Of a stretch of 11,511 nucleotides of DNA, positions 1 to 7,400 are shown piece by piece. The DNA is taken from positions 1 to 11,511 of the forward strand of contig JABDEJ010000072.1 of NCBI GenBank assembly GCA_013287095.1, written 5' to 3'. Source of the DNA: Bacteroidota bacterium (GTDB lineage: Bacteria > Bacteroidota > Bacteroidia > CAILMK01). Position 1 is the stretch's first letter, and every line of letters begins with the position of its first letter. A program made the position numbers and the translations under genes. The notes under the pieces are model-generated. The model saw only the letters and a list, made by a program, of their open reading frames with translations. It had not been told where the DNA came from and searched no databases.

Positions 1-936
1 GGTGGAAAAGCCATTGACATACACTTCAACCGTTTTCCAGCCTTCCGGTTCTACAAACAATTGATGCCTGTCTTTATCAGCAAACCGATCTATTTTATCT
101 TCTATCGAAGGACAATATCTGGGCCCCCGTCCTTGTATTCTTCCACTGTACATTGGCGACTGTTCAAAGCCGGTGCGAAGCATTTCATGAACCTCAGAAT
201 TGGTATAAGTAATCCAGCAACTCATCTGCTTTTCGGGCAAATTATTATCGGGAAGAAAGCTAAATTTTCCCGGTACTTCATCCCCTTTTTGCTCCTCCAT
301 TTTTGAATAATCAAGGCTCCTGGAATCTACCCTTGGAGGGGTACCGGTTTTCATCCGGCCGGCATCAAAACCGAGTTCGATCAATTGCCCGGTGATTCCT
401 GTTGCGGCGCGCTCTCCTACCCTGCCACCACCAAATTGCTTTTCTCCTATGTGAATAATGCCATTCAAAAAGGTGCCATTTGTAAGGATAACGGCTTTGC
501 TTCTGATCTCAATTCCCATCTGGGTTTTTACACCCACTACGGCCCCGTTTTCGATCAATAAGCCCGACACCATTTCCTGCCAGAAATCTACATTCGGGGT
601 CTGCTCCAAGGCTAATCGCCATTCTTCAGCAAACCGCATACGGTCGTTTTGAGTCCGTGGACTCCACATGGCGGGGCCTTTGGACCTGTTGAGCATCCGG
701 AACTGTATCATGGATTTATCAGCAATGATACCGGAATAACCACCCATCGCATCAATTTCCCTGACGATCTGCCCTTTTGCAATACCACCCATAGCCGGGT
801 TGCACGACATTTGGGCAATGGTCTGCATATTCATGGTTACCATCAGGACTTTTGATCCCATATTTGCGGCAGCAGCGGCAGCTTCACAGCCTGCATGACC
901 AGCACCAACTACTATTATATCATATTCGGGAAACAT
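1..936 (-). CDS. mnmG: tRNA uridine-5-carboxymethylaminomethyl(34) synthesis enzyme MnmG (GidA), N-terminal 312 residues, cut by the window edge
   Basis: MnmG is the FAD protein that, with the GTPase MnmE, installs the carboxymethylaminomethyl group on U34 of certain tRNAs in the cytoplasm. The reverse strand reads open from the ATG at 936-934 to position 1. The N-terminus MFPEYDIIVVGAGHAGCEAA has the Rossmann FAD motif GAGHAG at residues 11-16. It is followed by the family blocks MSCNPAMGGIAKGQIVREID, MIQFRMLNRSKGPAMW, MKTGTPPRVD and RGPRYCPSIEDKI. The family is usually about 620 residues, so roughly the second half lies outside the window. Its ATG overlaps the ybeY stop codon by one base (TAATG), which suggests translational coupling and one transcript with ybeY. 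No frameshift or missing motif is seen. The name gidA is historical. In many bacteria the gene lies near the replication origin, which matters here because a parS-like site lies 25 bases upstream of the start codon. Confidence 0.97.
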   Translation of the reverse strand, partial: MFPEYDIIVVGAGHAGCEAAAAAANMGSKVLMVTMNMQTIAQMSCNPAMGGIAKGQIVREIDAMGGYSGIIADKSMIQFRMLNRSKGPAMWSPRTQNDRMRFAEEWRLALEQTPNVDFWQEMVSGLLIENGAVVGVKTQMGIEIRSKAVILTNGTFLNGIIHIGEKQFGGGRVGERAATGITGQLIELGFDAGRMKTGTPPRVDSRSLDYSKMEEQKGDEVPGKFSFLPDNNLPEKQMSCWITYTNSEVHEMLRTGFEQSPMYSGRIQGRGPRYCPSIEDKIDRFADKDRHQLFVEPEGWKTVEVYVNGFST

Positions 937-1388
937 TATGCTTCTATTTTAGTGTTTTCTTGTTTCACGTGAAACGAACCCGGTTTCATATATTGCTCTT
1001 CAAGCCTTCTCATATCCTTCTTTTCTGCATCTGTCTGATCATCAAATCCGGCGAGATGTAAAGCACCATGGATAATAACCCTTGACATCTCTTCATTCAA
1101 AGAAACCTTGTTTGCCTCAGCGTTCTCCTTCACCCTGTCAATACTTATGTACAATTCAGCCTCCAGACCTTTAGGGTCCTCAGAATAGTTAAACGTAATG
1201 ATGTCGGTATAGTAATCATGTCCGAGATATTCAACATTCATTTTGAGCAACTCATCATCACTAAGAAATACAATATTCACATATCCAGGTAATAAATTAT
1301 ACTGGGATATGATCTCATTAATCGAAGAAATCACCCCTGCCTCTACTTCCTCGTTGAACGAGGGATATATATTAAAAAAAGATATCAT
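936..1388 (-). CDS. ybeY: Endoribonuclease YbeY (rRNA maturation factor)
   Basis: YbeY is a single-domain metal-dependent endoribonuclease involved in 16S rRNA 3'-end maturation and ribosome quality control. The 150-residue product starts MISFFNIYPSFNEE and carries the signature HGALHLAGFDDQTDAEKKDM at residues 107-126. The zinc-ligand triad is normally His-x3-His-x5-His. Here the first two are H107 and H111, but the third position is D117. The upstream block DDYYTDIITFNY-like (HDYYTDIITFNY, about residues 57-68) is also typical. The frame stays open upstream to 1571, but that stretch is the other-frame shadow of the surface-protein gene; the ATG at 1388 gives the family's normal length. The gene lies 20 bp behind the surface protein and overlaps mnmG by one base. 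No Shine-Dalgarno is visible. The codons for the C-terminal tail SFHVKQE contain a parS-like palindrome. Confidence 0.95.
   Translation of the reverse strand: MISFFNIYPSFNEEVEAGVISSINEIISQYNLLPGYVNIVFLSDDELLKMNVEYLGHDYYTDIITFNYSEDPKGLEAELYISIDRVKENAEANKVSLNEEMSRVIIHGALHLAGFDDQTDAEKKDMRRLEEQYMKPGSFHVKQENTKIEA
961..976. other. parS: parS-like centromere site (ParB/Spo0J binding palindrome) inside ybeY
   Basis: The sequence TGTTTCACGTGAAACG matches the widely conserved bacterial parS consensus TGTTTCACGTGAAACA at 15 of 16 positions. The inner 14 bases (962-975) form a perfect palindrome identical to the consensus core. It is embedded in the 3' end of ybeY and encodes part of a weakly conserved tail, so protein sequence alone is not an obvious reason for it. 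parS is bound by ParB for chromosome segregation and usually lies near oriC. A 14-base exact match is expected by chance about 4 times in 100,000 windows of this size, assuming uniform base use. ParB itself is not in the window, so binding is inferred. Confidence 0.75.
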
Positions 1389-1393
1389 CACAG

Positions 1394-1401
1394 CAAAGGT
1401 A
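1394..1401 (-). promoter_or_regulatory. Candidate Bacteroidota -7 box upstream of ybeY
   Basis: The minus strand reads TACCTTTG, fitting TAnnTTTG, the -7 element of the Bacteroidota primary sigma factor. It ends five bases before the ybeY ATG, so transcription would start at or within a few bases of the start codon, giving an almost leaderless message. No -33 TTTG-type element is seen at the usual spacing. It could be chance, with ybeY simply transcribed from the upstream surface-protein gene. Confidence 0.3.
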
Positions 1402-1408
1402 CAACAAT

Positions 1409-3205
1409 CTACAGAAGGGATACCGTTCCCTGGTACCGGTGAATGGTAAGGTCGAGCCCGATAACGGTTATATAATACACATATACATCGTTTGGTGCCG
1501 TTGCACCATTCTTCATAGAACCATCCCATCCCTTCTTGATTCTGTCCGTTGTAAATATAAGCTCTCCCCAACGGTTATATATATCCATTCTTGATTGCAG
1601 GGTATCTGCAAACGTCGTTACGGGTCTGAAAAAAGTATTAAAGACCTCATAAGGTGCAAACGCATTTGGAATAAAGACAATAGGGGCATCCACATAACAA
1701 ACTGTATTGGAATAACTTGTTTCTGCAAAACCATAAGCATCACTATCTCCATTTTCGTACGCTTTTACCTGGTAACATACTCCCGGCCTTGCATAATCTG
1801 AAAAAGAATCCAGGTCTGTATAGTCCGTGGTGGATCCGTTTAAATTTGCGATATCACTTATCACCGGGTTACTATCTTCAACAGTCCGTAATACATTATA
1901 GCCCAAAACCCCACCACTCCATTTTTCATAAGGGTTCCATTTAAGGTTTTTGATCCTTCCATCCTTCGAAAGCTGGAGAATGATATTGTGGGGAACATTG
2001 CTTTGCCCGCCATATTGGCCGCACGTATTGAAGGCTTTCACCATGTAATATCTTACGGCCCTTGTGGCATCTATCGAACTATCAACATAACTGTATTCCC
2101 CACCGCCAATGTTGTTTCCGGATATTGTAGCGATCAATTCAAGACTTGCAGGATCTATTCCCCTGTAAAGCTCAAAATAGCCCACTTCAGAATTATTGTT
2201 GGTTGTCCAGTCCAGCTCAATATCTTTCCCAATAGTGGTAACAGTTTTAATATAAACGTACTGAAACGGTTTCTGAAACTGGGTAGTCATAGAAATCCTA
2301 TTTGATGCGGATGTAATAACAATCACGCTGTTTTCCACCGCACGCACATAAAAATAATACTTAGTCAGGTTTTTAAGGCCGCTGAATGTGAAAGTGGTCC
2401 CATCAGCTTCCCCCGCATACTTGTATCCCTTCGATGAATCAGTTGAATAATAAACATAATAATACCTCACCCCATTCCGCCAGCCACCATATCCAGACCA
2501 GGACAAGGTGACCGTATATTTGCAACTATCCTGCGAAGATGTCAGAAAAACAGTCGTTTGCGTTCCTCCCAATGGAGAAACATTATCACAACTATCCACT
2601 GCTGCCAATTGATAGCTATAGGCATGATTATTAGCATTGGCAGTAGTATCAACCCCATTATTTGCGTGGTTTCTATAAATGGTATCCAATGGGAAACTGC
2701 CGCCCTTTACCGCATTGATGATAAAACTTTTAGTGTCTTTATAAGCTAAAGGCGGATTGGTGGACCAACCTATAACCACTTTTCCGTTTGTAAGCACACT
2801 TACTGAATCCGGATCGGTTACAGGCGGAGGAGTTGAATCAACAAGTAATGTATCTGATATGGAAATGTTCTTAGGAGCAGCGCATTGGGTTATGTACTCA
2901 ATAAAAAAGGACCCTCCCAAATATCTTGCACCATTGGGTATAACATAATTAGTTACATTGGCTTTCATGGTACTATCGACCAGCTTAAACGTACCAAAAT
3001 GTGGCTCCCCAAATATCAATATCTTTGAAAAACCCTTACAGGTATCCGTGTACTGGTACCAGGAGATCGTAACAACTCCGGAAGACGAAATACAAATCCG
3101 CCTTAAATGCGGACCATTCCCAAACGCCTTGCCTGAAAAGAAAAGCATTGAAAAGAAGACGAATACAACCTGGGAATATCTTATTACTGACCTGTTATTA
3201 ATCAA
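1409..3205 (-). CDS. Secreted FN3-like repeat protein with T9SS type-B C-terminal sorting domain
   Basis: The 598-residue product begins with a signal peptide: Arg-containing N-region, hydrophobic VVFVFFSMLFFSG at about residues 13-25, and likely cleavage near AFG-NG at 29-31. About five fibronectin-III-like beta modules follow, at roughly 35-120, 125-220, 228-308, 315-405 and 410-505, with repeated phrases such as VTLSWSGYGGW, YYFYVRAVEN and IELDWTTNNNSEVGYFELYRG. Residues 509-598 match the gliding-motility-associated/T9SS type-B tail: VFIPNAFAP, then MDIYNRWGELIF, GWDGSMKNG, and a final YQGTVSLL. The protein is therefore probably exported by Sec, crosses the outer membrane by T9SS and is held at the cell surface; its ligand is unknown. 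The start appears to be TTG at 3205: an in-frame stop lies 12 bases upstream, and the next Met (residue 20) would destroy the signal peptide. The usual NGDGxND calcium-loop-like segment after FAP is replaced by PYEVFNTFF. Confidence 0.9.
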   Translation of the reverse strand: MINNRSVIRYSQVVFVFFSMLFFSGKAFGNGPHLRRICISSSGVVTISWYQYTDTCKGFSKILIFGEPHFGTFKLVDSTMKANVTNYVIPNGARYLGGSFFIEYITQCAAPKNISISDTLLVDSTPPPVTDPDSVSVLTNGKVVIGWSTNPPLAYKDTKSFIINAVKGGSFPLDTIYRNHANNGVDTTANANNHAYSYQLAAVDSCDNVSPLGGTQTTVFLTSSQDSCKYTVTLSWSGYGGWRNGVRYYYVYYSTDSSKGYKYAGEADGTTFTFSGLKNLTKYYFYVRAVENSVIVITSASNRISMTTQFQKPFQYVYIKTVTTIGKDIELDWTTNNNSEVGYFELYRGIDPASLELIATISGNNIGGGEYSYVDSSIDATRAVRYYMVKAFNTCGQYGGQSNVPHNIILQLSKDGRIKNLKWNPYEKWSGGVLGYNVLRTVEDSNPVISDIANLNGSTTDYTDLDSFSDYARPGVCYQVKAYENGDSDAYGFAETSYSNTVCYVDAPIVFIPNAFAPYEVFNTFFRPVTTFADTLQSRMDIYNRWGELIFTTDRIKKGWDGSMKNGATAPNDVYVYYITVIGLDLTIHRYQGTVSLL

Positions 3206-3221
3206 ACGATGACTTTAACTT

Positions 3222-3229
3222 TACCTTTG
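3222..3229 (+). promoter_or_regulatory. Probable -7 promoter element for rluB
   Basis: TACCTTTG is an exact fit to the Bacteroidota -7 consensus TAnnTTTG. It lies in the 42-bp gap between two divergent genes, 18 bases before the rluB ATG, which predicts a short leader of about 10-15 nt. No convincing -33 element is visible. No equivalent box was found for the divergent minus-strand gene. Confidence 0.55.
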
Positions 3230-3247
3230 TAGTATAACTAATAGATA

Positions 3248-4015
3248 ATGAAACGAAATAATTCTCCAAAACTGATAGAACCTCAAAAATTTAAACCTGA
3301 AGACGGCACAAGGCTTAACAAATACATCAGCAATTCGGGTGTGTGTTCAAGAAGAGAGGCCGATCAATTGATTTCACAGGGCAAAATTAAGGTAAATGGG
3401 GAAGTTATCACGGAATTAGGATATAAAATAGCTCAAAACTCGGTAGTTACGTACAATGACAAGCCCATAAAACCACAGAATTACGTTTATATTCTGCTCA
3501 ACAAACCGGCCGGAACCATAACAACAACCAGCGATCCGGAAAATAGAAAAACGGTAATGGACCACATATTTAAAGCTACAAAGGAACGTGTTTACCCCGT
3601 TGGAAGGCTAGACAGAAATTCTTCAGGGCTATTGCTGTTTACCAATGACGGGGATTTGACCAATGCCTTAACCCACCCTTCTAAAAAAATAACCAAGATA
3701 TATGCGGTTACCCTTGACAAACCTCTTGCCAAAACAGATTTCCAAAAAGTGGTTGATGGCGTAGAACTCGAAGACGGGCTTGCTGAGGTGGATGAGCTGG
3801 CCTATACTAACGGGAACGATAAAAGCGAGGTTGGGGTAAAAATTCATTCCGGCAAGAACAGGATCATAAGAAGAATATTTCAAAGTATTGGATATGAAGT
3901 TGTTAAACTCGATAGGGTTGTTTTTGGGTTATTAACAAAAAAGGATTTACCCCGTGGAAAATGGAGGTTTTTAACCCAATTAGAAGTGAATAAACTTAAG
4001 GGCGAACAATCTTGA
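3248..4015 (+). CDS. rluB: 23S rRNA pseudouridine synthase, RluB/RsuA family
   Basis: This enzyme isomerises a specific uridine in rRNA to pseudouridine; the family match is closest to RluB (23S rRNA, U2605 in E. coli numbering), though RluF or RluE-type specificity cannot be excluded. The 255-residue protein has an N-terminal S4 RNA-binding domain at about residues 20-65 (TRLNKYISNSGVCSRREAD and INVNG-like KIKVNGEV). The catalytic domain contains the motif GRLDRNSSGLLLFTNDGD, with catalytic Asp at residue 122. The C-terminal block SGKNRIIRRIFQSIGYEVVKLDR is typical of the RsuA/RluB branch. A basic N-terminal extension of about 20 residues precedes S4. The ATG at 3248 is preceded by an in-frame-independent -7 box and has no clear Shine-Dalgarno. 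It is transcribed away from the minus-strand block and is not followed closely by another gene, so it is probably monocistronic. Confidence 0.93.
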   Translation: MKRNNSPKLIEPQKFKPEDGTRLNKYISNSGVCSRREADQLISQGKIKVNGEVITELGYKIAQNSVVTYNDKPIKPQNYVYILLNKPAGTITTTSDPENRKTVMDHIFKATKERVYPVGRLDRNSSGLLLFTNDGDLTNALTHPSKKITKIYAVTLDKPLAKTDFQKVVDGVELEDGLAEVDELAYTNGNDKSEVGVKIHSGKNRIIRRIFQSIGYEVVKLDRVVFGLLTKKDLPRGKWRFLTQLEVNKLKGEQS

Positions 4016-4124
4016 GTTTCTATTTGTTTGCAACCATCATTTTATACCAAAGTATACCACAAGGTTTCAACGCTTGTCACCCGCAAGAAATAAAAAATAT
4101 ATTCACTTTTGACTATTTTACTGG

Positions 4125-4147
4125 TTTGTTAATAAAATATTAACAAA
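4125..4147. repeat. Perfect AT-rich inverted repeat, 10-bp arms with a 3-base centre
   Basis: The left arm TTTGTTAATA (4125-4134) and the right arm TATTAACAAA (4138-4147) are exact reverse complements separated by AAA. It lies 110 bases after the rluB stop. As RNA it would form a 10-bp stem with a tight loop, but no U-tract follows on either strand, so a protein-binding operator or a weak transcript end are both possible. Confidence 0.5.
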
Positions 4148-4193
4148 TTATTAATCAAACCTTTAAAACTGGATAAACTGTTCATTACCGTCT

Positions 4194-4238
4194 CTTGTTT
4201 GAGAACAACCGTTCATACAAGCAAATCCTGATTTTTTT
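4194..4238 (+). terminator. Weak terminator-like hairpin downstream of rluB
   Basis: CTTGT (4194-4198) pairs with ACAAG (4217-4221), and GAAC (4203-4206) pairs with GTTC (4211-4214) around an AACC loop, with a small internal loop between the stems. Seven T residues follow at 4232-4238, but 10 bases after the stem, which is too far for a standard intrinsic terminator. It is the best candidate for ending the rluB transcript. Confidence 0.2.
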
Positions 4239-4446
4239 ATCCCCATATCCACAGCTCCATATATCCTACAACATAAAAATTTAAAAATCTTTTAAGACTA
4301 AAGACCTGTAGAAACTTTGGTTACTGGTTTTATGTTCTAAGTAAGATAGTGCCCAAGATACTCTAAAAAGTTGAACCTTATTGAAAGATTTTGTTATCTA
4401 TTAAAAATTTTTAGGTTAAATTATGCGCATTGTTGATTAATATTCG

Positions 4447-4454
4447 TAGGTTTG
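4447..4454 (+). promoter_or_regulatory. Probable -7 promoter element for the large T9SS protein
   Basis: TAGGTTTG fits TAnnTTTG exactly and ends 27 bases before the ATG at 4482, predicting a leader of about 20-25 nt. It also argues against the alternative in-frame TTG start at 4452, which lies within the box. No -33 element is seen at consensus spacing. Confidence 0.55.
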
Positions 4455-4481
4455 TTATTCATTGCCAAAAAATGTATTCTT

Positions 4482-7400
4482 ATGAGAAAAATTTACAAAT
4501 TACTTGTTCCATTAATTGCGGTTTTCGCACTGTGGGCGCCGTTTTCTGCGCGTGCGACCCACGTTATGGGGGCTGATATAGAGTGGAGTTGCCTTGGTAA
4601 CGACACTTTTTTAATTACAGCTCACGCTTATAGGGATTGTAACGGGATACAGTTAACAGGTACCGATCTCCAGTACTTTACTCCGGGCGATACTTGTGTT
4701 CCAACTCCAGTTGGTTCGGGCCAGGTTTGTTGCGGTACCGATATTACCCCTGTCTGCAACAGAAGTTGTACCAGGTGTATTTCCAACTCTTCCTGTGTTT
4801 TTCCTTATGGTATTGAAGAATTTACAATTACGGAAAAGGTTTATTTAAGTCCGAATTGCTGTCATTATACGTTTTCCTGGGAAGAGAATGCGCGTAACAG
4901 CGCTATTACAACCGGGGCAGCGAACCAGACCTTTTACATTGAAGTTCATGTGAATATATGTGTCCAACCCTGTGTCAGTTCACCTTATTTCACAAATCCG
5001 CCGGTAGCTATATTTTGTGTCAACCAGTGCGAGGTTTATAATCCAGGCGTTGATGACAATAGCCGGGATGCAGAAGGACGGGCAGATTCTTTGTCATACA
5101 GTTTCGGTGTTCCTTTATCCGGACCAGGTATGACTATTCCTTATCAGACGCCATACACAAATGACGCACCGTTGATATTTGCCGGACAAAGTAAAACCCA
5201 GCCGTTTATTCCCCCTTATTGTTATGGTTTCCATCTTGATTCTACAACGGGGGACCTTGAATTTAAAGCTGTAAAAACAGATATTACAGTATTGAATATT
5301 GTGGTTACCATTTATCGACGAGACTCGCTTGGAATAGAGCGGGTAGTTGGTGATGTACAACGGGGTCTTGAGCTTATCATTATTGATTGTCCCAATGACA
5401 TACCGCCCGTTATCCCGGGCATTAACGGTGGTAATTCGTACTCAGAGAAAATCTGTGCAGACAAGCAGACCTGCTTCAATGTAAAAGCATTCGACTTGTT
5501 GCCGGCGGATACCGTAAAATTGGCCTGGAATAATCCAGGTACTATGGATGGTGCTACATTCACCGTTGTTCCGAATGGGCAGAAATGGCCAACTGCCGTA
5601 TTCTGTTGGTTTCCAACAGATGCCGATGTAAGAACATATCCATACACATTTATTGCAACAGCAACAGATAATGCCTGCCCTATCCCAGGCTCGGCTTCAA
5701 AAGCATTTAATGTTTATGTCATTTCTGCGCCATCTGCCATTTACTCTGCTACGGTTGAAAAATGTGGGGTTGTATTGTTCCAGGCTCAGCCGTCAGCAAC
5801 TTCGTCAACATCTATCACGTCATATTTATGGGTCGGCGAGGGCGCTCCCGGATACGGGCCATTGTATATTATTGGTCAAAAAGGAACTTATAAGTACACA
5901 AAAGGGGGTACTTATCATTATTCCCTGATTGTTACAGGGCCTGATGGCTGTGTAAGGAACTACTCTGACAGTGTGAAAATAGCGAATTTCCCGGGGATAA
6001 GCATTCCAAGGGATACTGAAGTGTGCAATAATACTCCGACTATTACCGTAAAAGCAACTCCTGTAAACGCCTTCCAGCCTTACCAGATCTGGTGGAATTT
6101 TAAAGATAAAAATGGTGATTCAATAACCACGGGAACGATCACTGAAAAGATAACCCATGATACGGCATTCCGGGTAAATATATTAGACCAGGGTTGTACA
6201 AACTACGACTCTATGAAGGTAAAAGTGATCCCGTTGCCCCAACCAAATATTGGACCAGACCAGCGTGGATGCTGGGGTAAAGGCGTAATGTTGACTACGG
6301 GCCTTCCACATATGCCAGTAACAAACTGGACATGGATACTTGGAAAAGATACTGAGAAAAACGTCTTGCATGGCGATACAATTTATGTACAGGATTCAGG
6401 TATCTACGTAGTATATGCCCAGGATTCTATTGGATGCGGGGGTTATGACACTGTAAATGTCTTTTTCAACCCGCTGGTGCAGGCAAACCGGACTGACAGT
6501 GTCGTATGTATTAATTCCAAGGTAACATTAAGGGCCGGGATCGGTGGTTCCGGAGCATCATATTTGTGGTTAGACGCAGAACATGGTAATAGAATTCTGA
6601 GTACTTCGCCAACATTTACATTTGTTGCAAATGCAAATGTTAAGGGAGGGTACGGCAAGGCTTTTAATGCTACAGTTGTGATACGACAGAGCCAGCATGG
6701 GATCACTTGTGTGGATTCTGGATATTATGATATCACGGTACACACACCAACACGCCCTACTTTATATAAGATACCACCGCAATGTATTTCTAACCCTGCA
6801 TTGTTTTTGACCCCTGGGCCTCCTTACGTTGACCCTGCACACCAGGGCGGGACCTGGACCTATCCGAGGAACCCATCAGCCATTATAGACAATTACCTTT
6901 ACCCTTCCGTAATGGGAGAGACGTTTGGCACAAAACTTGGGTGGATATATTATACTTACACTGATCAATACAAGTGCGATACTGCTGATTCCATACAGGT
7001 CATTATCAGCGATCTGCCACAGGTGAGCGCTGGTCCGGATACAACAATTTGTACGGCAAAGGGCTTATATCTGTTGAGCAATGGAGGTGTAACACCGAAC
7101 GGAGGGCTTTGGTCTCTTTTCAACGGCTCCCCGCCCCCTCCATCAAAGGCGCTTACGTATTCCAAGGCAAGGGACAGTACATTCTTTGACCCTAATGCTG
7201 CCGGTGTGCTGGATACTGTTTATGGGGTAATATATAATTATACATCTTCGGCTTCGGGTGGCAAATCATCTTGCAGCAATTCAGATACTGTATTTATAAG
7301 GGTCAGGACCAATCCACAAGTGACCGTAATTCCAATGGACTCATTGTGTCTAAATGCAGATCCTTTATCATTAACCACTTATGCGAATCCACAGAACGGG

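Larger units (their letters stand above)
4016..4446. other. AT-rich intergenic region without a recognisable gene
   Basis: I find no convincing coding or RNA gene here. Most 60-base blocks are about 70-78% A+T, richer than the flanking genes. It contains a perfect 10-bp inverted repeat at 4125-4147, an imperfect hairpin followed by seven T at 4194-4238, and two adjoining sequences one mismatch from the DnaA box TTATNCACA: TTATCCCCA at 4237-4245 and ATATCCACA at 4245-4253. It may hold the rluB terminator and upstream control of the large surface-protein gene. Confidence 0.6.

Noticed and set aside
61..1061. Short plus-strand open frames across the mnmG and ybeY region
   Set aside because: The minus strand carries strongly conserved MnmG and YbeY motifs through the whole stretch; the plus frames have no similarity to known families.
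1389..1571. Upstream extension of ybeY adding 61 residues
   Set aside because: It overlaps the surface-protein coding region in another frame, has no YbeY similarity, and would make the protein much longer than the family norm.
4043..4056. TATAC/GTATA five-base hairpin just after rluB
   Set aside because: The stem is short and A+T-rich with no following U-tract; it is too weak to call a terminator.
4452..4481. TTG start for the giant surface protein, ten residues earlier
   Set aside because: It is within the probable -7 promoter element and would place extra residues before a good signal peptide.
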